Positions 57,383 to 63,769 of a stretch of DNA of 64,000 nucleotides are shown here, in pieces (position 1 is the first letter of the stretch; each line of letters opens with the position of its first letter). The stretch covers positions 496,001 to 560,000 of the forward strand of contig NZ_JADFFK010000001.1 of NCBI RefSeq assembly GCF_015223355.1. Direction: 5' to 3'. Both the position numbers and the translations under genes were made by a program. The notes under the pieces were generated by a model. The model had not been told where the DNA came from and did not search any database. It saw only the letters and a program-made list of their open reading frames with translations. The stretch is from Salipiger mangrovisoli. GTDB lineage: Bacteria; Pseudomonadota; Alphaproteobacteria; Rhodobacterales; Rhodobacteraceae.

Positions 57383-57547
57383 CGGCGGGTCGGTCTCCGG
57401 CGGTTGTGTCTCCCGCAGGAAGCATGCGGTGCGGCGGGGTGCAAGCCATTGGTGTGGCTTTTGTCCTGACAGTTCCGTCAGCGTGACGCAGGGCCATGAC
57501 GATTGCCGCTTTACGCGGCGCGACGGGGCCGCTAAATCGGGGCCAGT

Positions 57548-57631
57548 GCCCAAGTGGCGGAATGGTAGACGCAGGGGATTCAAAATCCCCCGCCGCAAGG
57601 CGTGCCGGTTCGAGTCCGGCCTTGGGTACCA
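57548..57631 (+). tRNA. tRNA-Leu (anticodon CAA)
   Basis: The acceptor stem GCCCAAG / CTTGGGT is followed by an encoded ACCA. The anticodon loop TTCAAAA in a GGGGA/TCCCC stem gives CAA at 57581-57583. There is a long class II variable arm (CCGCCGCAAGGCG) and a T-arm with GGTTCGAGTCC. It serves as the attachment site of the integrated element that begins directly at its 3' end. Confidence 0.97.
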
Positions 57632-57690
57632 AGCTGAAATCACTCGGCTTTCCGCGATTTCCTACTGCCAGGACAGGCCGCCAGAAATCG

Positions 57691-57715
57691 CCCGTTCACA
57701 CACCCCGTTCACACA
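57691..57715. repeat. Two tandem 12-bp direct repeats next to the integrase gene
   Basis: CCCGTTCACACA occurs at 57691-57702 and again at 57704-57715, separated by one C. The position between tRNA and integrase is where arm-type integrase binding sites are expected. Confidence 0.6.
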
Positions 57716-57744
57716 TTCTCGTTTCGTTTTCGTTCTGTTCCGCA

Positions 57745-58782
57745 TCACTTGCGGCGCTCCTGCGCCGTGCGCGAAAGCTTTTTGCGGTTCGCTCTGGCAC
57801 GGTAGTAGGCGACCATCTGAGCGCTCTGCCCGGTGACTGCTTGTATCTCGGCGTCGGAGGCGCCCGCCTCGGCGAGCTCGACGATCGCGAGCTTCCTCAG
57901 GCCGTGCAGAGTGTACTTCTGCGCCTGCTCGCCAAGCCCGTTCCTCCAGTTGCGGAATGATTTCTCGATCGCGTCATAGCCCACGGGCTCACGGATGTTT
58001 TTGGCTAGGATGTGTGCGCCGCGTTTTCGAATCCCGCCGACGAACGACCTGAGGCGGGGTGGGCAGAATACCGGGAACATCTCGTCCGCCTTCTCGTCCA
58101 GAACTTCCATCCAGTCTCCGCTGAACTGTTCATGCCGCATGCTGATGGCGGCGCTCGGTCGCTGGCCGGTGCCCCGGATGAGCTCCGCGGCGATCTGCAC
58201 GTTCTCAGGAGCTGTCGCGAGCTTCTTTACCATCCAGTCAGGCCAAGCCTCATACTCCCGGGCGGGCTTGTACTTCGCGAGACCTGATGCCGGGTTCTTC
58301 CCGAGCGGCCAGTCGAGCTCCTTATCGGCGTAGTTCCACAGCAGAGAAATCGTCTGAGCGTAGCGCGCGGCCTTCCTCGGCGTGTCGGCTAGCTTCCCGA
58401 GCGCGGCCCTGACCTGCTGCCGTGTGGTATTCCGCATGTCCTTCCCGCCATTCTTCTCGAGGATCGCGTCCATCGGAAGCCGGTAGCTGCGCTTGGTGCC
58501 ATCCGCGAGCTTCTGCTGGATGGTGGGATCGCTGCGCCACGCGATGATGCATTCGCGCCAGGAGAACTGTGCAGGGCGCGCCTGAGCCTGATGCTGGCCG
58601 GCCTGCGCCAGCCAGTAGAGGCGGTCGAGCTCCTGCGGGTCTTCCTTCCAGTCGAGCTTGATTTCTCGGCTCCGGCGCTTGCCGTCGTCGGTCCAGGTGA
58701 CCCGGTGATAGGGTTCCCACTTGCCGCGGACCCATCGCCACGTGAGGCGAGGTTTCGAGATGCGGGGCTTCGGCGTCTTCAC
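57745..58782 (-). CDS. Tyrosine recombinase integrase
   Basis: A 345-residue integrase. The N-terminal part contains an Arg/Lys/Trp-rich arm-binding-like region (1-50) and a SAM-like core-binding domain (about 75-165). The catalytic domain has Arg208 (GTGQRPSAAI), His293 and Arg296 (LHGLRKLAIVEL), and the nucleophile Tyr326 or 327 (VAYYRAR). It should recombine the element into the tRNA-Leu gene. It overlaps the Xis-like gene by ATGA. Confidence 0.93.
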   Translation of the reverse strand: MKTPKPRISKPRLTWRWVRGKWEPYHRVTWTDDGKRRSREIKLDWKEDPQELDRLYWLAQAGQHQAQARPAQFSWRECIIAWRSDPTIQQKLADGTKRSYRLPMDAILEKNGGKDMRNTTRQQVRAALGKLADTPRKAARYAQTISLLWNYADKELDWPLGKNPASGLAKYKPAREYEAWPDWMVKKLATAPENVQIAAELIRGTGQRPSAAISMRHEQFSGDWMEVLDEKADEMFPVFCPPRLRSFVGGIRKRGAHILAKNIREPVGYDAIEKSFRNWRNGLGEQAQKYTLHGLRKLAIVELAEAGASDAEIQAVTGQSAQMVAYYRARANRKKLSRTAQERRK

Positions 58783-58979
58783 AGTTCAAATTCCTCATGC
58801 GGGAGGGCGGCGTTGCCCTTCAAGATCGCTTCGATCTGGTCGACGCGCCATCTCTTCATATCGCCGATGACGACCGGCGCGGGCAGCGCGCCCGCGTCTA
58901 CCAAGGCGCGGAACTTGGCGGCTGGCATGTCGAGCATGCGGGCGGCGCTGGTGTCCCTCACGGCAAGCTGAACGCTCAT
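58779..58979 (-). CDS. AlpA/Xis-like helix-turn-helix protein
   Basis: A 66-residue small winged-helix protein: VRDTSAARMLDMPAAKFRALVDAGALPAPVVIGDMKRWRVDQIEAIL, the MerR/AlpA pattern with the RWR of the wing. It is probably the excisionase or a DNA-bending co-factor of the integrase whose gene it overlaps. The start is the ATG at 58979; upstream residues are filler. Confidence 0.82.
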   Translation of the reverse strand: MSVQLAVRDTSAARMLDMPAAKFRALVDAGALPAPVVIGDMKRWRVDQIEAILKGNAALPHEEFEL

Positions 58980-59002
58980 TCCTACGGTTCCTCTTCGGTG
59001 GG

Positions 59003-59293
59003 TTAGTTGGACTGGTTGCGTGCGGAGCTGGGCCTGCGCGCGATGCATTTCTGCGCGAGCTCGCGCATGGTGATCTCGACCGCGCAGGCGGCGACCGCCT
59101 TCGCGCGCAATCCCATGCCGATGTCGAAGTGATCGTCAGCGGTGCCGGCCTTCTGCAGCCACTTCCGCTTCAGGCCGATCTGGTCAGCCATGGCGAGCAG
59201 CTCGTCGGTGCTGTCCGCGATCATGTGGCTCATCTTCATGTGCCGGAAGCGCCCCATGGTGGTGCGGTACATGTCGTCGGCGTAGACGGTCAT
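59003..59293 (-). CDS. DUF4031 family protein
   Basis: A 96-residue protein, MTVYADDMYRTTMGRFRHMKMSHMIADSTDELLAMAD..., then HFDIGMGLRAKAVAACAVEITMREL, matching DUF4031, a small family common in phages and actinobacteria, function unknown. It overlaps the upstream frame by ATGA, consistent with operon translation. Confidence 0.82.
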   Translation of the reverse strand: MTVYADDMYRTTMGRFRHMKMSHMIADSTDELLAMADQIGLKRKWLQKAGTADDHFDIGMGLRAKAVAACAVEITMRELAQKCIARRPSSARNQSN

Positions 59294-59760
59294 GCTGCCA
59301 TTCCCACCACATCTAGACAGCGGATTTTCCGGCGGTTGTTATCCACAGGAATCTCGACAATCGGGGGCTGAGCGTTCTCGACTGAGGCAAGAAAGTGACG
59401 CAGCGTGAACGAGGTCCGTGAGTGGGCTGATGCGCCCGAAGACCTCTTGGTGCAGATAACCGGAATTTCCCCGGTTCTGAGAGGGAGGGCAAACTTTTGA
59501 AGACAGAACTTTTGTATTACCAGTCGCCCCGGTTTGGAAAATGTCCCCCCAATCCGGGGCATTTGGTGGGCGACGCCACTCATGCGGCAACCTCCCGAGC
59601 TTTGACCAATTGCGCGCAGTTCGACCGCACCAGCGCTTCGGCCAGCGGTGCCAGTGCTGGCACCGCCGCCGCCGGCGAAGCTGTCGACGATCAGCGGCAG
59701 GCCGGTGAAAGCGCGATCGGGAATCTCAGGGAAGTCGAAGGTGTCGCGCATCAGAGCCAT
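59290..59760 (-). pseudogene. Chimeric frame: start of a C5-DNA-methyltransferase joined to an unrelated tail
   Basis: Residues about 1-34 (RDTFDFPEIPDRAFTGLPLI, then VDSFAGGGGASTG) are the beginning of a phage cytosine-C5 methyltransferase with the AdoMet motif I FAGGGG. After ASTG the sequence leaves the family; the expected IEMALGRSPD and the PC catalytic motif are missing. The frame stays open for 120 more residues of unknown type. A perfect 18-bp palindrome (GGTGCCAG-TG-CTGGCACC) lies at the join. A GGGAGG ribosome site precedes an internal ATG at 59583, so a separate 97-residue protein may be made. This suggests a deletion remnant. Confidence 0.55.
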
Positions 59761-60056
59761 CCCTCGAACAGCGCGGCCAGCGAGCGGATCGCCGTGGCCA
59801 GTAGGTCGAGGCCAAGCCAGATGGCGAGGGCGCCACCGGTCGCAAGGATAGCCATCACAAGAAACGCAAACCAGAAGCCTTCCGGAAGCCAGCGCTCCTG
59901 GTCGTGGCAATCATTCCAGAGGCGATCAGTAAGGCCTTGGGCCTCGTATTCTCGCTGAGGCGGGATCGGGGTCAGGGCAGCAGATTTCCGGCGCTCGCGC
60001 TCGACGCGGATTTTCGCGAGGATGTCGTCGGAAGTGATCGGGGTGATTTCGTCCAT
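59751..60056 (-). CDS. Element-encoded membrane protein, unknown
   Basis: A 101-residue protein. The polar N-terminal 55 residues (ITSDDILAKIRVERERRKSA...) include a charged helix, and a hydrophobic segment (WFAFLVMAILATGGALAIWL) is near residues 62-85. No family was recognised. It overlaps its upstream gene (GapR fusion) by one base and the methyltransferase remnant start by TGATG. Confidence 0.65.
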   Translation of the reverse strand: MDEITPITSDDILAKIRVERERRKSAALTPIPPQREYEAQGLTDRLWNDCHDQERWLPEGFWFAFLVMAILATGGALAIWLGLDLLATAIRSLAALFEGWL

Positions 60057-60661
60057 CAGTCCATTCCCAGCGCGGCTTTGTACATCTCGAGCACTGCCTC
60101 TTCCTCGGCGATGTCATCCTTGTCGCGCTTGCGGAGGGCGATCACCTTGCGCAGGACCTTGGTGTCGTAGCCGCGCCCTTTAGCCTCAGCCATGACCTCC
60201 TTCTGCTGGTCGGCGACCTCCTTCTTCTCGATCTCAAGCCGCTCGAAGCGCTCCACGATCTGCTTGAGTTCGCCTGCGGCGCGCCCATAGGTGCCGTTCT
60301 TCACCTCGACGTCGGCGGCGGTCTCTTTCATAGGGGTGCGCTTCTTCGTCCCGGCGCGGGCCATCTCGGCTGCGGCGAGTTCGGCGGGCAACTCGGTCGC
60401 CACCACATCGCGCTGGCCCACATGGTCTGCGCTGGTGACGATGCCGAGCGCCTCGAGGTGCTCCATCAGCCGCGCGGCGCGGTTGTAGCCGATGCTGAGG
60501 TTGCGTTGCAGGTAGCTGGTGGACGCCTTCCGGCTGTCGATCACCAGCTTCGCCGCCTGGTGCGTGAGCTCGTCGACGACGACGGCCGCAGCGGCTGCGA
60601 TCTGCTCGGGGCTAGCTGTCGAGATGTCCTGCTGGAAGTCGGTCGTCTGGGTCATGAGCAT
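60056..60661 (-). CDS. FtsK-gamma / GapR (DUF2312) fusion protein
   Basis: A 201-residue protein of two DNA-binding modules. Residues about 29-88 form an FtsK-gamma winged helix: ELTHQAAKLVIDSRKASTSY, then LQRNLSIGYNRAARLMEHLE and GIVTSADHVGQRDVV, including the N-R-A-A-R helix that reads KOPS in FtsK. Residues about 124-199 are a GapR/DUF2312 domain (YGRAAGELKQIVERFERLE, AEAKGRGYDTKVLRKVIALR, EEEAVLEMYKAALG). A charged linker joins them. GapR encircles overtwisted DNA in Caulobacter. No ATPase motor is present. The start at 60661 has a GAGG site and overlaps the upstream stop by TGATG. Confidence 0.85.
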   Translation of the reverse strand: MLMTQTTDFQQDISTASPEQIAAAAAVVVDELTHQAAKLVIDSRKASTSYLQRNLSIGYNRAARLMEHLEALGIVTSADHVGQRDVVATELPAELAAAEMARAGTKKRTPMKETAADVEVKNGTYGRAAGELKQIVERFERLEIEKKEVADQQKEVMAEAKGRGYDTKVLRKVIALRKRDKDDIAEEEAVLEMYKAALGMD

Positions 60662-60765
60662 CACGGATCCTCGATTGGGAATTGTGGCCCCTCGCCACGT
60701 TCGTCTTGGGGGCAGACGATCCATGCTGGGTCGCGGCGAGGGAATGCGGGCCTCATGCCCGGCAT
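60661..60765 (-). CDS. Possible 34-residue element peptide
   Basis: The frame MPGMRPAFPRRDPAWIVCPQ..., ends in IEDP. Its stop overlaps the start of the FtsK-gamma/GapR gene (TGATG), the same coupling used between other genes of this operon. No ribosome site is clear. It may be a real tiny protein or only a leader frame. Confidence 0.4.
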   Translation of the reverse strand: MPGMRPAFPRRDPAWIVCPQDERGEGPQFPIEDP

Positions 60766-60782
60766 CTTTGCTGGCTGGCGCC

Positions 60783-60986
60783 TTAGCAGGCGCCGCAGCC
60801 TTGCAGTGTGTGCATCACGCTCCGCACGGCCTTGTCGGTGACAAAGAGCAGGCCGATCCCGCCAGCGGTGATCATCAGCCAGCAAGCGACCGACAAGAGG
60901 CGCTCTCCGGCGTCCACCGCGGCGCGCTCGATCTCGTCAATATCGATGTTGATCGGTTGGCTGGTCTCGATGTGCTGATAGGTCAT
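60783..60986 (-). CDS. Small element membrane protein
   Basis: A 67-residue protein, TYQHIETSQPINIDIDEIER then AAVDAGERLLSVACWLMITAGGIGLLFVTDKAV, with one hydrophobic helix and cysteines at the C-terminus (QGCGAC). No family recognised. A GGAGGATC site precedes the ATG. It overlaps the upstream small frame by ATGA. Confidence 0.6.
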   Translation of the reverse strand: MTYQHIETSQPINIDIDEIERAAVDAGERLLSVACWLMITAGGIGLLFVTDKAVRSVMHTLQGCGAC

Positions 60987-61159
60987 CTGATCCTCCGGTT
61001 CGGTTGGCGCTTGGCGCGGCGGAATTCGAGATCGAGCGTAATGGCGGAGAAGCGCGCGGCGCTGGGGGTGGGCATGTTCACGAGCGCGGTGCGCCGGAGG
61101 GCGCCCCGCAGCACGACGAACTCGCGGAACTGCCTCGCCTGGATGGGGCGGAGGGCCAC
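60983..61159 (-). CDS. Small basic element protein (start uncertain)
   Basis: The frame VALRPIQARQFREFVVLRG then ALRRTALVNMPTPSAARF and SAITLDLEFRRAKRQPNRRIR looks protein-like and its stop overlaps the next gene by ATGA. A GTG at 61159 gives 58 residues; alternatively translation begins at GTG 61081 or ATG 61075, right at the stop of the upstream frame. It may be the frameshifted C-terminal part of the preceding gene. Confidence 0.45.
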   Translation of the reverse strand: MALRPIQARQFREFVVLRGALRRTALVNMPTPSAARFSAITLDLEFRRAKRQPNRRIR

Positions 61160-61314
61160 ACGCGTAGCTTTGCTGCCAGTTCGCGAGAGTGCGCGTAATT
61201 ACCGATGGTTAACCATTCCTGTCCTTTTCGGTCTAGGAGGTCGCAGGTAATTGTTCGGCGGGGATTTAGCGCAAATCTCAGGAGAGGCTGCTCATGTTGG
61301 GCGTTTACTGTCAC
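61078..61314 (-). CDS. Small element protein with GTG start
   Basis: A 78-codon frame starting GTG at 61314 with an excellent GAGGAG ribosome site 8 nt upstream. The first 50 residues (FALNPRRTITCDLLDRKGQE, WLTIGNYAHSRELAAKLRV) look genuine, while the last 25 are Ser/Arg-rich and look like a shifted frame. No family recognised. Confidence 0.5.
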   Translation of the reverse strand: MTVNAQHEQPLLRFALNPRRTITCDLLDRKGQEWLTIGNYAHSRELAAKLRVWPSAPSRRGSSASSSCCGAPSGAPRS

Positions 61315-61346
61315 TGCGTGCGCTCCTCGATGAGGGCGGCAGGAAA

Positions 61347-61499
61347 TTACGGAAGTCCGGGTGGTGGTGTGCCGCTGCCGTCGTCAGTTGGTGCCGAAAA
61401 GAAATCGGCAACGTCGCCGGCGCGGGCGGATGTCGCAGGGCGATCGCCCTCGCGGATCGCTCGCTTGAGCAGTTCAAGGCGGTGCTGAAAATGATCCAT
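61347..61499 (-). CDS. Small element protein, first gene of the leftward operon
   Basis: A 50-residue protein MDHFQHRLELLKRAIREGDR..., with ADFFSAPTDDGSGTPPPG at the end. A GGGAGA site stands 9 nt before the ATG. It is the first frame downstream of the left operator pair, so it would open the leftward early transcript. No family recognised. Confidence 0.5.
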   Translation of the reverse strand: MDHFQHRLELLKRAIREGDRPATSARAGDVADFFSAPTDDGSGTPPPGLP

Positions 61500-61569
61500 C
61501 GATGATGTCTCCCTGGCATTGACCCACCACCTGCCCGAGGGGGTGCTGTGATGGAGCATAGGAGTTTTT

Positions 61570-61584
61570 ATACGTATGGTGTAT
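61570..61584. promoter_or_regulatory. Candidate repressor operator, left site 1
   Basis: ATACG-TATGG-TGTAT, one mismatch from the ATACG-N5-CGTAT form. It is centred 25 bp from site 2, in an AT-rich patch upstream of the leftward operon. Confidence 0.6.
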
Positions 61585-61594
61585 GTCTAGGTCA

Positions 61595-61609
61595 ATACGC
61601 AGAACGTAT
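61595..61609. promoter_or_regulatory. Candidate repressor operator, left site 2
   Basis: ATACG-CAGAA-CGTAT, a perfect dyad. It shares its 5-bp half-sites with the right operator at 62114-62128 beside the cro-like gene. Confidence 0.7.
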
Positions 61610-61755
61610 AACTTGGAAAATAAATACAGCTACCGTAGGGTCGCTATTCTAGAACGAAGCAAGAACATTTAAGTGGGATGGGGACATGAGTAACGGCTAC
61701 GGCCAGCATTTGCTGGCCGCGACGCGCTTCTTGGAGGTGGGCGAATCGGAAGAGA

Positions 61756-62034
61756 TTAGTGCTGGCTATCTTCCAGGAGGGTCAGTAGCGCGGCTTGACG
61801 TTCGGGGCTTGCTGATCGAAATGCTTCCAGAAAGCGTTGCTCGAGCTCGGGTATGCCGAAAAGCTCAACAGTGCTGACATTCAGCGCCTTAGCGATCTGA
61901 TCTGCGACAGCAAGCGATGGGTTATTTGTCCCGCTCTCTATCCGAGAGATGGTCGCTTGCTTCACGTTCGCAAGCTCTGCCAGCTTGGCCTGGGACAGGC
62001 CGCGGGCTGTCCTGATCCGCTTGAGGTTCTTCAT
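61756..62034 (-). CDS. CI-like Xre-family repressor
   Basis: A 92-residue HTH_3 protein starting MKNLKRIRTARGLSQAKLAELANVKQATISRIESG, a textbook Xre helix-turn-helix, with a short C-terminal helical part (LEQRFLEAFRSASPERQAALLTLLED) in place of a LexA-type peptidase domain. Divergent from the cro-like gene and flanked on both sides by matching operators, it is the likely lysogeny repressor. Lack of a self-cleavage domain means induction must work differently from lambda. Confidence 0.88.
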   Translation of the reverse strand: MKNLKRIRTARGLSQAKLAELANVKQATISRIESGTNNPSLAVADQIAKALNVSTVELFGIPELEQRFLEAFRSASPERQAALLTLLEDSQH

Positions 62035-62113
62035 GCATGCTGTGTCACAGAAGGGTGTGAGTGTGCATAGACCCGCAGGCGGATAATTATTCGTGGAGCG
62101 GATTGACTCAATA

Positions 62114-62128
62114 ATACGCTCAACGTAT
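62114..62128. promoter_or_regulatory. Candidate repressor operator, right site
   Basis: ATACG-CTCAA-CGTAT, a perfect dyad with the same half-sites as the left sites, 10 bp before the cro-like start codon and between the divergent ci- and cro-like genes. Confidence 0.7.
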
Positions 62129-62137
62129 ATCTGCGTC

Positions 62138-62344
62138 ATGGCTACCCTCGCGCAATTTCTCAAAACAAGTCGGATGACACAGCAAGCATTTGCTGACGCC
62201 GTTGGAGTGTCTCAGCCCACGGTGAACCGTTGGCTGAATGGAGCAATGCCCTCTTGGGGAAAGGCGGCAGCCATCGAGCGTGTGACCGGTGGAGTAGTGC
62301 CGGTCGCATCGTGGGTTGCTGAGCCCTCTTCGGAGGCTTCGTAA
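62138..62344 (+). CDS. Cro/YdaS-like HTH protein
   Basis: A 68-residue protein, MATLAQFLKTSRMTQQAFADAVGVSQPTVNRWLNGAMPSWGKAAAIERVTGGVVP, the YdaS/Cro form. Transcribed away from the repressor, it is probably the early antirepressor of the switch. The start at 62138 gives the conserved beginning; its stop overlaps a following ATG (TAATG). Confidence 0.87.
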   Translation: MATLAQFLKTSRMTQQAFADAVGVSQPTVNRWLNGAMPSWGKAAAIERVTGGVVPVASWVAEPSSEAS

Positions 62345-62508
62345 TGTCTTGCCTGCAATCAGCCCGCCAGTGCTCGCACGCGGCGTTTCGAGCGCTAGCG
62401 CAGAATAATCGAATCCCGGCACCACTCATGTCGGGCCGCAGCGCGGGCAGGGCTCTCTCCTCCTCCCTGGTCCCACCCGCGCTGCACTTGAACACTATCA
62501 CTCACTGA
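62344..62508 (+). CDS. Possible 54-residue element peptide
   Basis: The frame from ATG 62344 overlaps the stop of the cro-like gene (TAATG), as translationally coupled phage genes do: SCLQSARQCSHAAFRALAQN..., ending HLNTITH. No family, and composition is not strongly protein-like. Confidence 0.3.
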   Translation: MSCLQSARQCSHAAFRALAQNNRIPAPLMSGRSAGRALSSSLVPPALHLNTITH

Positions 62509-62586
62509 ACAAACCACTCGTCCAATGGTCTTCAACATGGGCTGGGTCGCCAAGCCCTTCCAGCTAAACGAAAATGAGGCCTTCAC

Positions 62587-63048
62587 ATGCGAGACCAGAT
62601 TTACGGCACGATCCAAAACGCGGTCTGCGCGGCGGTCGAGGCGACCGGGAAGCGCCATCAGGATGTTGCGGAGTTCCTCGGAATTCGGGGCTCGACGCTG
62701 TCCTACGGAATGGAGCTCAGCGAGACCCGTCCGGGTGGGCTTGGCGTGAACTACCTGCACCGGCTTGGGATTGATTGCCCGGCGGCGGCTGTGCCGGTGG
62801 CGCGACACTTCGCGGCCCTGGCTGGCGGCATCTTCCAGCCTGTCGAGGTCGGCGGCGTCGTGACATCGCTTTATTCGCAGTGCGGGAGTGTCGCCAAGGA
62901 GTGCGGCGAGGCGCAGGCGGCGATTATTCGGGCCGCGGAAAAGGCGTCCACTCGCGCAAAGGCCGACGCGCTCTGCGAGATTGACGAGGCGCTCGAGGCG
63001 CTGATGCGCGCTCGCGCCTCGATCGTCGCCATGCGGGATGCGGCGTGA
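62587..63048 (+). CDS. Element protein of unknown function (CII-like position)
   Basis: A 153-residue protein. The N-terminal part (IQNAVCAAVEATGKRHQDVAEFLGIRGSTLSYGMEL) may be a divergent helix-turn-helix. The C-terminal part is helical (AQAAIIRAAEKASTRAKADALCEIDEALEALMRAR). Placed third after the regulators, like CII-type regulators in lambdoid phages; this is inference from position only. The end overlaps a tiny frame by TGATG. Confidence 0.62.
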   Translation: MRDQIYGTIQNAVCAAVEATGKRHQDVAEFLGIRGSTLSYGMELSETRPGGLGVNYLHRLGIDCPAAAVPVARHFAALAGGIFQPVEVGGVVTSLYSQCGSVAKECGEAQAAIIRAAEKASTRAKADALCEIDEALEALMRARASIVAMRDAA

Positions 63049-63155
63049 TGCTGCCGCGCCTCGCTCTCTATGACATCCCGAGCGCCGCGGGGAACCGGCG
63101 CATCTTCCTGTTGGAACTCTCCGCGCGGCGTCTGGCTGCGCGGGGCTTTTTGTGA
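63048..63155 (+). CDS. Possible 35-residue peptide
   Basis: The frame MLPRLALYDIPSAAGNRRIF..., starts inside the previous stop (TGATG). Its last third lies in a terminator-like hairpin, which weakens the case for a real gene. Confidence 0.25.
   Translation: MLPRLALYDIPSAAGNRRIFLLELSARRLAARGFL
63121..63151 (+). terminator. Possible terminator or attenuator
   Basis: The stem CCGCGC / GCGCGG with an 11-nt loop is followed by GGC and TTTTT. It lies between two plus-strand genes of the element, so it could lower expression of the downstream triple-HTH gene. Confidence 0.5.
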
Positions 63156-63163
63156 GGTTCGCC

Positions 63164-63769
63164 ATGGGTGAGTTCGACGCCGCGGAAGCCGAAAAGAAGC
63201 TCCGGCGCTACTGGAAGCGCGGCTGGTCCGACGCTCGGATCGCCGTGGAACTCGGGCGCGGCCGTACCTGGGTTCGAAATTTTCGGAACGGTCTGGGCCT
63301 CGCCCCGGTCGGTGTTCTGCTGAAGGTCACGGATGAGCGGCTGCGCGAGTTGCACGGGCGCGGATTGACCGATGTCGAGATCTCCAAAGCGGCCAAGGTC
63401 ACCACGTCCACGGTCGAAAGCCGCCGGCGGAGCCTCGGCCTCGCGCCAAATGGAGTTGCTTCTGGGCGACCGTCTGGACCGGCGCACTTCACCGAAGAGC
63501 ATTTTCGGGAGCTTCACGGCGAGGGCCTTGTCGATGGGGACATGGCGTATCAGCTGGGGGTGTCCAAGGACACGGTCCAGTGTTGGCGCAAGCGCTATGG
63601 TCTGGCGCCCAATATGCGCAAGACGCTTGAGCAAGTCGAGACGGCGGCTAGGGACGAGCTCCTGAGCCGGGCCGCGCGTATGGCCTTTGCCCTCGCGCCC
63701 GAGGACGCACGCATCCTGAAGATGTTGGAGCCGATCCTTGCCGCCGAAATGCGCGCGGTGGCGGCATGA
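63164..63769 (+). CDS. Protein of three tandem helix-turn-helix repeats
   Basis: A 201-residue protein. Three units of about 40 residues, each a helix-turn-helix ending in GLAP: residues 11-49 (GWSDARIAVELGRGRTWVRNF), 57-96 (RGLTDVEISKAAKVTTSTVE) and 111-150 (EGLVDGDMAYQLGVSKDTVQ). A helical tail (about 155-201) follows. The repeats resemble resolvase- or terminase-small-subunit-type HTHs. The ATG at 63164 has a GAGG site; a GTG at 63152 is an alternative. It overlaps the next gene by ATGA. Function unknown; DNA binding with extended footprint is inferred. Confidence 0.75.
   Translation: MGEFDAAEAEKKLRRYWKRGWSDARIAVELGRGRTWVRNFRNGLGLAPVGVLLKVTDERLRELHGRGLTDVEISKAAKVTTSTVESRRRSLGLAPNGVASGRPSGPAHFTEEHFRELHGEGLVDGDMAYQLGVSKDTVQCWRKRYGLAPNMRKTLEQVETAARDELLSRAARMAFALAPEDARILKMLEPILAAEMRAVAA

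Noticed and set aside
57631-57744. Possible CRISPR-like repeats next to the integrase
   Set aside because: Only two 12-bp repeats with a 1-bp gap; no spacers and no cas genes. Integrase arm sites are a better explanation.
61686-61877. 63-codon plus-strand frame starting with an apparently good ribosome site
   Set aside because: Most of it is antisense to the 3' end of the Xre repressor gene, and the translation has no recognisable features.
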